A stretch of 64,000 bases of DNA, taken from the NCBI GenBank assembly GCA_001604045.1, contig LVAN01000013.1, forward strand, positions 22,179-86,178, written 5' to 3'. Both the position numbers and the translations under genes were made by a program. Numbering within the stretch: the stretch's first letter is position 1; each line of letters begins with the position of its first letter. The notes under the pieces were generated by a model that was not told the origin of the DNA, did not search any database, and saw only the letters and a list, made by a program, of their open reading frames with translations. This document shows positions 40,198-48,400 of the stretch, in pieces. Source of the stretch: Clostridiales bacterium Firm_08. Its GTDB lineage: Bacteria > Bacillota > Clostridia > Oscillospirales > QAKW01.

Positions 40198-42024
40198 ATG
40201 ATAAGAGCAGATATTATTTCTACAATTGGACGCGATTGCCTTACAAGCAATATAGAAAACGATGAATTCAGTTATCCGAAGGCATATTCTCAAGCGTCGC
40301 TTACATTTACGCCCATAAGGAATAGATCTGGACGCGCATTTGAAAAGCTTGACATCAGATTTGTTAATGATAATGTGACTGTTTTGGTTGAAACAAAACA
40401 AAACTTTCATACAGGGCTTGACGATGCGAAAGAACAACTGTCTGCCTATGTGGAATATGAAAAAGCGTTAACCGGCAATAGAATCATTGCCATTTTAGCC
40501 AACACGACTAACGACGATGTTATGGTGTGGCGCGGTGTCGTATCGGATGGGGATTTTATGCCCAAGGAAACCGCATTGAGAACTATAAATGAGTATGTGG
40601 ATTTCTACACTTCGAAAATCAACGATAAAGAAAAGGTGATGCAAAACACCTATAAGCTGAACGAGCTGCTTCATCGTCATAGTATTCCAGAAAAACTGCG
40701 CAGTCAATTTGTAGGTACTTGTCTTCTTGCACTCAAAAATGGTCTCGACTACTCTACACCTACACTTACTCCCGCACAGATCAGAACGAGAATTAAAGAA
40801 GTCCTTGAAAGTCTGCTCAATTCAGACATTAACAAAGCGGAAAAACTCGCATTGCTTAACAGAAACGTATTAGACGATCAATATGTGCGCCAGATGAATA
40901 TCGCCGCTTTTAGAGAAATTCTGACATTTATTGAGACAAACATACTCCCGTTTATCAACGATAAAAGCACGTCCGGTCAAGATTTACTGAACCTGTTCTT
41001 CGTTACATTCAACAAGTACGTTGGAAAGTCAGACAAAAACCAAGCGTTTACACCAGACCACATCACCGATTTTATGGCTAAGGTTGTAGGCGTTAATAAA
41101 CGATCGGTCGTCCTCGATCCATGTTGCGGCAGCGGTTCGTTCTTGGTGCGTGCAATGACGCAAGCTCTGGATGATTGTGCTACTGCCGCCGAGCAAGAAA
41201 AGGTGAAAAAGAAGCAAATATTCGGTATTGAATTTGATGAGAATATATACGGTCTTGCCACAACAAATATGCTGATCCATTCAGATGGTAATTCAAATAT
41301 TCGGCGCGGCAGTTGTTTTGCTCTTGCGGACTGGATAAAAGAGGCAAAGCCGAATGCTGTACTAATGAATCCGCCGTATAACGGGCAAAGAATTCACTTG
41401 CCTGAAAAGTATGTAAAAACTTGGCCAAAAGACAAAAAAGAAGATCCTTCTAAAGGTTTCTATTTTGTCAAATACATAGCAGAGCTTCTAAACTCCGAGA
41501 ACATTACAGCCACGCTTGCAGTTCTTCTTCCGGTAGCGTGTGCAATAGGGACAAGCGGAGAAATAGCCAGAATTAAGGAAGAAATTTTGAAAGAAAACAC
41601 TCTGAAGGCGGTGTTTACGCTACCGAATGAAATATTCTATCCCGGTGCAAGCGCATCTGCTTGTTGTATGGTGTTCGAAATAGGGAAAAAGCACGAAGAC
41701 AATCCGTTTACGTTCTTTGGATATTATAAAGATGACGGCTTCAAAAAGAAAAAGAATCTTGGCCGTGTGGAACAGATTGACATAGACACAGGCAAAAGCA
41801 GATGGATAGAAATTGAGCAAAAATGGTTAGATGCATACAAGCGGAACGAAGTGAATGATGGCTTTTCTGCTGTGCAAAAGGTTTCGGGAACTGACGAATG
41901 GCTTTGCGAAGCATATATGAAAACAGATTACAGCAAATTGACAGAACAAGACTTTCAAAATACAATCAATGAGTATCTTGCTTATCTTGTAAAGGAGGGC
42001 TTTGTTTATGAATCTAACGATTGA
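40198..42024 (+). CDS. Fused restriction nuclease / N6-adenine methyltransferase (BcgI/HsdM-like)
   Basis: N-terminal KLDIRFVND.VTVLVETKQ (PD-(D/E)xK-like); SAM motif VVLDPCCGSGSFL; NPPY motif AVLMNPPYNG. Confidence 0.85.
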   Translation: MIRADIISTIGRDCLTSNIENDEFSYPKAYSQASLTFTPIRNRSGRAFEKLDIRFVNDNVTVLVETKQNFHTGLDDAKEQLSAYVEYEKALTGNRIIAILANTTNDDVMVWRGVVSDGDFMPKETALRTINEYVDFYTSKINDKEKVMQNTYKLNELLHRHSIPEKLRSQFVGTCLLALKNGLDYSTPTLTPAQIRTRIKEVLESLLNSDINKAEKLALLNRNVLDDQYVRQMNIAAFREILTFIETNILPFINDKSTSGQDLLNLFFVTFNKYVGKSDKNQAFTPDHITDFMAKVVGVNKRSVVLDPCCGSGSFLVRAMTQALDDCATAAEQEKVKKKQIFGIEFDENIYGLATTNMLIHSDGNSNIRRGSCFALADWIKEAKPNAVLMNPPYNGQRIHLPEKYVKTWPKDKKEDPSKGFYFVKYIAELLNSENITATLAVLLPVACAIGTSGEIARIKEEILKENTLKAVFTLPNEIFYPGASASACCMVFEIGKKHEDNPFTFFGYYKDDGFKKKKNLGRVEQIDIDTGKSRWIEIEQKWLDAYKRNEVNDGFSAVQKVSGTDEWLCEAYMKTDYSKLTEQDFQNTINEYLAYLVKEGFVYESND

Positions 42025-43027
42025 TTCTTGGAAACCATTTTTGGTTTCTGACATTTTCGATATTTTCAACGGAAGTGGAATTACAAAAGAAGAGATAGAA
42101 TGCAATCCCGGCGATTTTTCTGCAATCCAAAGTGGAGAAGAAAACAACGGTTGTATCGGTAAAATTGATAAAAATTATTGTGTTTCTATGAATTATACTT
42201 ATACAGAAGAGCCTTGTTTGACAGTTGCACGAACTGGTTCCGCTGGATATGTAGCGTTTCAACCATTTGGATGCGTCGTTGGCGATTCCGCGAAAATACT
42301 CTTGTTGAAAAATAACGAAGCAAAAAGCACTTTGGTATATTTGTTTCTTAAGACCATTTTAATGGCAAACCAATACAAATACACTTATGGGCGAAAAGTT
42401 ACCGAGAGCAAATATATGGCAGAAATCATTATGCTTCCCTCAACACCAGATGGAAAGCCAGATTGGGACTATATGGAGTCATTTATAAAATCCTTAAATC
42501 ACAAGCCGTTAGCGACAGCTAACCAGGGGGGGCGCGCATCACCTACACTTGGTGTTGAATCGTGGCAAGAATTCGTAATTGGTGATTATTTTGAAGTTAA
42601 AAAGGGGAAACGGCTAACTTCGGAAGATCAAACGGAAGGTTCAACGTTATATATCGGTGCGATTGATTCCAATAACGGTGTCGCAAATAAAATCGGACAA
42701 GAACCTATTCACGATGGGAATACGATTTCGCTCAGTTACAACGGCTCAGTTGGAGAAGCGTTTTATCAGCCGGAACCCTTTTGGGCAACCGATGATGTGA
42801 ATGTCCTGTATTTCCGACCTGAAAACGGGATACAGTTTAACAAATATATAGCCCTGTTTGTGTGCGCCGTTCTTCGACAAGAAAAATATCGATATTCTTA
42901 TGGTCGTAAATGGATTTTAGATAATATGAAATCAACCGTCATTAAATTACCTTCAAAAGCAGAAAAACCCGACTGGCTTTTTATGGAAAGTTATATGAAA
43001 GCTCTACCCTATGGAGACAGAATATAA
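42002..43027 (+). CDS. Specificity (S) subunit with two target recognition domains
   Basis: Internal duplication: YKYTYGRK...PDWDYMESFIKSL and YRYSYGRK...PDWLFMESYMKAL; overlaps the methylase end. Confidence 0.85.
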   Translation: MFMNLTIDSWKPFLVSDIFDIFNGSGITKEEIECNPGDFSAIQSGEENNGCIGKIDKNYCVSMNYTYTEEPCLTVARTGSAGYVAFQPFGCVVGDSAKILLLKNNEAKSTLVYLFLKTILMANQYKYTYGRKVTESKYMAEIIMLPSTPDGKPDWDYMESFIKSLNHKPLATANQGGRASPTLGVESWQEFVIGDYFEVKKGKRLTSEDQTEGSTLYIGAIDSNNGVANKIGQEPIHDGNTISLSYNGSVGEAFYQPEPFWATDDVNVLYFRPENGIQFNKYIALFVCAVLRQEKYRYSYGRKWILDNMKSTVIKLPSKAEKPDWLFMESYMKALPYGDRI

Positions 43028-43048
43028 AAATATAAAGGAGATAGAATT

Positions 43049-44209
43049 ATGGATAATACTGTTCAGAAAGATACCGCTTTACTTTCAGAAGAAGATCGCG
43101 AAGATGAAGTGTTGCAACTCGCAGAAAATGAGAATATTGAACAAGATCAAAAAGAAGCGGTAGATAATGAGTTTGCCAAAAAAAGAGCGTTGCTTCAAAA
43201 AACTAAAATTGTGCGACAAACCTGGTCTATTTCTGAAATCTATCAGAAAATAAAGGACAAAAAACTAATCCTTGACCCTGATTATCAAAGACGGGAAATA
43301 TGGAATAATGAGAAAAAAACTGCGTTTATTGAATCTCTCTATATGGAAATAATGATTCCGCCGATTTACGTTGTCGAGATACCGGGTGAAGACATTCTTG
43401 ACGAAACAAGATATGAAGTAGTTGACGGCAAACAACGTCTAACGGCAATTATGGATTTCATTAAAGGTTCGCTTAGACTCAATGAGAGAAATCTTGAATA
43501 CTATTCGGACATTTTTGGTGGAAAAACCTTTTCTGAAATACGTGAAATCGATTCTGAAAAGACATCTCAAATGCTTTCTTCAATACTTGATATATATGTT
43601 ATTACTGCAAATTCTCCGGAGTTTACAAAGTACGATATCTTTGCCCGTTTAAATCGTGGTGCCGAAAAACTCAAAGTAAACGAGATAAGAAGGGCAATTT
43701 ATAAGTCAAAGATACTAGGATGGATTACGGAATATGTTGATAACCAGCTAAAGAATCACAAAGAATCATATGCGTCTATTTTCTCTAAAAACGATATAAA
43801 GAGATATGAGGATTATGGACGTATGTATAGGTCTCTTGCTTTTTTCATACGCTCAAACGTTGAAGATGAAATAGTAGATGGATACAATTCAAGGCCTCGT
43901 GATATGATAAATACCGTTTTGCAAGAGATTCAACGTGGGAAAGTCACCATTGAAAAAGATAAGCTAATGCTTATTCTTGATAAAACTATACAGTTGATGA
44001 GAGCATTTGCGGGAGCACCAAACGGTGATTATGTAATTGATTCTATTATCCCATTTGTGAATCAATTTGACGGAGTATGCGACGAAAAAATTGCTAAGGA
44101 GATCTTCGAAAACGAGGAAATAAAGAAAACTCTTGAAAAATCACCAGCTACAACGAGCAATGTAAACAAACGGTTTGCTCTTGTCAAACAGCTCATAATG
44201 GAGAAATAA
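43049..44209 (+). CDS. DUF262 domain-containing protein
   Basis: LILDPDYQRREIWNNEKKTAFIESLYMEIMIPPIYV and YEVVDGKQRLTAIMDF, ParB-like DGQQR-type motif. Confidence 0.88.
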   Translation: MDNTVQKDTALLSEEDREDEVLQLAENENIEQDQKEAVDNEFAKKRALLQKTKIVRQTWSISEIYQKIKDKKLILDPDYQRREIWNNEKKTAFIESLYMEIMIPPIYVVEIPGEDILDETRYEVVDGKQRLTAIMDFIKGSLRLNERNLEYYSDIFGGKTFSEIREIDSEKTSQMLSSILDIYVITANSPEFTKYDIFARLNRGAEKLKVNEIRRAIYKSKILGWITEYVDNQLKNHKESYASIFSKNDIKRYEDYGRMYRSLAFFIRSNVEDEIVDGYNSRPRDMINTVLQEIQRGKVTIEKDKLMLILDKTIQLMRAFAGAPNGDYVIDSIIPFVNQFDGVCDEKIAKEIFENEEIKKTLEKSPATTSNVNKRFALVKQLIMEK

Positions 44210-44210
44210 A

Positions 44211-44810
44211 ATGGGAACAATTACGGGAATAGATCAGGAAACACTGTCTCTTCAAATCCGATCTCTTATGGTGTATGGCTTTCTTGACGAATACAACCGG
44301 CTCGAAAGAACGATACGAAACGTATTTGAAGATAGTATTGAAGTTTTGCCAGCAAATTTCAAGCAACAACTTTATTTTTATTACGGTGGAAAAATCGGAA
44401 CATATATTGAATATGAGTCTCAAAGTATAAAAATAAAGGAATTGAACTATACCGAGAAGGAGAATTTTAAGGATTTTTCAATAAATCAAATAATTAAGAT
44501 ATTCAAAAACAACAAGAGTTTGGAGCGTTTCAATTTTTCAATAGAATCGATCCAACGACCAACAATTATTTTTCCTTTTTATGATTGTATTATTCGATTA
44601 CTTAATATGCGAAACAAATTGGCACACGAAGTAGCCGAGTTGAATTTTAAGGATGGTGATCTCGTTGAACTTCTATCGCCTGAACAAATAGCTCAAGAAC
44701 CATTTGTTTTGCTTCAGAGTTATGATCTGCTAAAAATGGATGAGATGACACAGTATATAGCGAGTAATATAATATATATACGTAAAATCATTACAATGTT
44801 AGCAAATTGA
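44211..44810 (+). CDS. HEPN-like domain protein (Rx4H motif)
   Basis: 199 aa helical protein with MRNKLAHEV (RNKLAH), 1-nt gap from the DUF262 gene. Confidence 0.55.
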   Translation: MGTITGIDQETLSLQIRSLMVYGFLDEYNRLERTIRNVFEDSIEVLPANFKQQLYFYYGGKIGTYIEYESQSIKIKELNYTEKENFKDFSINQIIKIFKNNKSLERFNFSIESIQRPTIIFPFYDCIIRLLNMRNKLAHEVAELNFKDGDLVELLSPEQIAQEPFVLLQSYDLLKMDEMTQYIASNIIYIRKIITMLAN

Positions 44811-44817
44811 CAAGGTT

Positions 44818-44852
44818 AGAGCGGTAGCTGGTGTTTCCCAGCCGCCGCTCGT
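44818..44852. terminator. Hairpin between HEPN-like gene and TnpV ORF
   Basis: gagcggtagctgg...cccagccgccgctc inverted repeat. Confidence 0.55.
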
Positions 44853-44855
44853 CTG

Positions 44856-45152
44856 TTATGCAAGGACGATCTCATTTAAAACGATCTCGTTGACCCGGTC
44901 GCGGATGGAGTTCATCGCGCCGACCCACGCCATCTGGTCGCGGCGTTTCAGTTCTTCGGTGACGCCTTCTTGTTTAGCAAGTTGCTTCACCAACTGAAAA
45001 CACATCTCATCCGCTTGCTCGTCTACACTTTGAAGATAGGGGATGAGATTCCCGTTCATCCGCATCACGCCGATTACGGATGGTTTGGTTGCTTTCAGGT
45101 GTTCATAGTGTCTTTGTCCCCAGATTCCTACGCCTTTTAAGTAGTCTTTCAT
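44856..45152 (-). CDS. TnpV-like transposon-encoded protein
   Basis: IGVMRMNGNLIPYLQSVDEQADEM...QEGVTEELKRRDQMAWVGAMNSIRDRVNEIVLNEIV matches my recollection of TnpV. Confidence 0.75.
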   Translation of the reverse strand: MKDYLKGVGIWGQRHYEHLKATKPSVIGVMRMNGNLIPYLQSVDEQADEMCFQLVKQLAKQEGVTEELKRRDQMAWVGAMNSIRDRVNEIVLNEIVLA

Positions 45153-45227
45153 AGTGCAATACCTCCTTTGCGATCTCATTGTATCGAAAAAGAAGCGAAA
45201 AGAAAAATGTGCGATTTTCTAAACGAC

Positions 45228-45263
45228 AAAAAGCCCGGCTCGATCGGATAACCGAAAGAGTCG
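45228..45263 (-). terminator. Terminator downstream of tail-peptide copy A
   Basis: aaaaagcccggctc...gagtcgggcttt. Confidence 0.7.
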
Positions 45264-45274
45264 GGCTTTAGTGC

Positions 45275-45418
45275 TTAGATCAAGATATCGATTCGGATAT
45301 CTTTCCACTGGCTGACTTTGAAGTGGTGGACGCTCGGTGCGGTTTTGATAAACTCGCGGGCGTACGCCTCATCAATGGTCAATTCAGCGATTTTTAAGGG
45401 CGTTTTGGTTTCGTTATT
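45275..45418 (-). other. Tail-peptide copy A: NNETKTPLKIAELTIDEAYAREFIKTAPSVHHFKVSQWKDIRIDILI*, no ATG
   Basis: Similar to copies at 55335-55465 and 58920-59037; follows the TAATAA stop of the SLH gene. Confidence 0.6.
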
Positions 45419-48400
45419 ATGCTAAATTCCTGGCATTGTAGAGGAACTGCACGATCTGGGAGCGGGTGCATTTTTTCGTCGGACTGAAGTGCGTGGCGTC
45501 CGTGCCTTTGGTAATGTTGTTTTCGACCGCCCAGAGCACCGCGCCGTAGAACCAGTCGCTGCTCTTCACGTCGACGAACGGATTGACCTTGGACTTGGCC
45601 GGAGTGTTGCCCTTGGTGTTCCAGATAAACTGCACCACTTCCGTGCGGGTACAGGCCTTGCTTGGGCTGAAATGGGTCGCATCCGTGCCGGCGGTGATGT
45701 TGTTTTCGACCGCCCAGAGCACCGCTTTATAGTACCAGTCGCTGCTCTTTACGTCTACAAACGGATTGGTCGAGCTCTTCGGCGCGGGGTTGCCAGCCGC
45801 ATTATAGAGGAACTGCACCACTTGTGCGCGGCTGCAATCGAGGTACGGGCTGAAATGAGTTGCGTCCGTGCCGCTGGTGATCGGGGGATGCTGATTTACG
45901 GCCCAGAGCACCGCGTCGTAGAACCAGTCGCTGCTCTTTACGTCGACGAACGGATTTTCCGGTTTTTCCACCGGCGGATTCACCGCGGGCTGTTCGATCA
46001 GCTCGGGAACGCGGGGATCACCGATCTCCACGCCCTCGGCGAGCGTCGTGCCGTTGGCTTGGTAAACGCCGTCCGCTTTCATCACGCCGTCCGCCGGGGT
46101 GATCAGCGAGCAGTCGGTGAGGGTGAAGCTCTTGAAGCCGGTGATATGACCGTCGACCTCCACCTCACTGTTCTTGATGATCAGGCGGTGGTTGCTGCCT
46201 AAAAACGATCCGATGATGCCGCAGCCGACCGTTTTGATCCTGGCGGATTCGATCGTGACCGTTTCACCGGTGCCGTACGCCAGAATTCCGGAGGTCTGAG
46301 TGCTGTTCAGCGTGAGGGTGCCGGGGCCGGTGATGGTAATATTCTTACTGGTAGCGATCGTGTTGTCGCTGGTGCGGAGGGTGCTGTCACCCGCCACATA
46401 GATCGTGAGATCGGGAATGCTGTTCCAGATCGTAATATTCTCCGCCGTAGAGCAGTTGCCGTTCACGGTGAGAACGTTCTTTTCAGGATCGTAGGAGAAA
46501 ACGCCGTTGCGCAGCACGTCGGGCGCATTCTGGACGTCTACCTGGGTATTGGCGATCGAAAGCGAGTATTTCTTCACGTTGCCGATCACGACCTTCTTCG
46601 CCGCATCGCCGGTATGATCGTTATAAAGCATACCGCCGGTAAAGGTGGTGGAAGCCGGCTCGGTGATCTCGCAGTTTTCAAGCGTCAAACCGCCGGAAAG
46701 ATCGGAAACGGCTTCGGTATCGACGTCGATCAGCACCTTGCTGCCCTTCACGATGACTTTTTCATCTTTTCCGCTGGGAGCATAGCCGCTGATGCCGTAC
46801 GAGCCGCGGATCTCCACGTTCGCGCGATCGATGGTAACGGTGGCGCCGTTTTCGATGGAGAGAGTGGTAAAATCTTCATTCTCGTTGACCATCGTGATCT
46901 TATAGGTGCCGGTGATGGTGAGATCCTCCGTCGCTTCAAGCACCGACCATTTTTTGGTGGTCAGCGTAACGTCTTTATCCGCCGTGATCGTAAGGCCGGG
47001 ATCCTCGGAGCGGATAAGGGTCGAGTTGCTATCGATTGCATAGTCGTCCTTCACGTGGAGCGTATTCGTCTTTACGTCGTAGGAGAAGACGCCGTTGCCA
47101 AGAACATCCCAGGCGTTGCTGCTCGAAACGCTGTTGCCGTTGATCCAGATCCCGTAGCTCGTATACTCCGGCGCGCCGATGGTGACCTCTTTGGCGTCCG
47201 CGCCTCCCGTTTCCACGATCGCGCCGTTTTTGACCTTCGCGCCCGCGGGCTCGTTGATCTCGCAGTTGAAGAAGGTGAGCCCTTTATCAAAGCCGTAGAC
47301 CGCTTTGTTCTGGCTCGCAATGCGGATCGTGCTGTTGCGGATATTGAGTCCGGCGTGATTCAAGCCGTAAATACCCTGATTACCGCTGATTTCGAGATTT
47401 GCGTTTTCGATATTCAGCGTGGCGCCGTCGTAGACCAGAATGCCGTTGACCGAGCTGCTCGCCAGCGTGAGCTTGCCGGGGCCGGTGAGCGTCATATCCG
47501 CGTCGGTGGCGATCACGTTGTCGCTTGTGGAAAGGGTACGCGCGTAGCGGTTATAGACGGTAAGGCCGGGGATATGGTTCCAGATGATGATCCCTTCCGC
47601 GCGCTCGCAATAACCCTGCACGGTCAGTTTGTTTTCCGCGGCGTCGTAAATGAAGTTCCCGTCGCCCAGGATATCGGGCGCGTTCGCGCTCGTTACCCGT
47701 ACGCCGGCAACACGAAGGTCGTATTTCAAAACGTCAATGGCTACGCTTGCGGCAAGCGTCGAACCGTTGGATTCATAGATACTGCCGTTTTTATTGACCG
47801 CATTATTCGGCACGGAGATCGTGCAGCCGGTGATGGTGATGCTTTTGAAGTTTTCAACGTTTCCGTCCACGTGCACTTCGCTGGTATTGACGATCAGAGC
47901 CGGCTGACCTCCCGCCAGGGCGCCGATATCGCATCCGATCGTTTCTATGACGGCGTGGTCGATGGTCACCGTTGCGCCGTTATACACCGTGATGCCGTTC
48001 GTGGCGGTGCTGTTCAGCGTAAGTTTCCCCGGACCGGTGATCGTCATATTCTTACCGGCGGCGATCGTGTTATCGCTGGTGGTGAAACGGCTGTCTTCCG
48101 CCACGTAAAGGGTAAGACCGGAAATGTTGTTCCAGACCGTAATATGCTCCGCCGTGGTGCAGTTGCCGCTCACGGTGAGTTTATTCTCCGTAGGATCGTA
48201 AGAGAACACGCCGTCGCCCCGGATGTCCGAGGCATTGGCGCAGGTCACCTGCGTGCCCGCGATCTCAAGGTCATAATTCTGATCGATCGTTACGTCGTTG
48301 GCGACGGTGCTGTCGTTTTTCAGCACGGCGCCGCCCTGGATCTTTGCGTCCGCCGGTTTGGTGATGCGGCAGTTCTGCAGATCGATCGAGGCAAAGCCGC

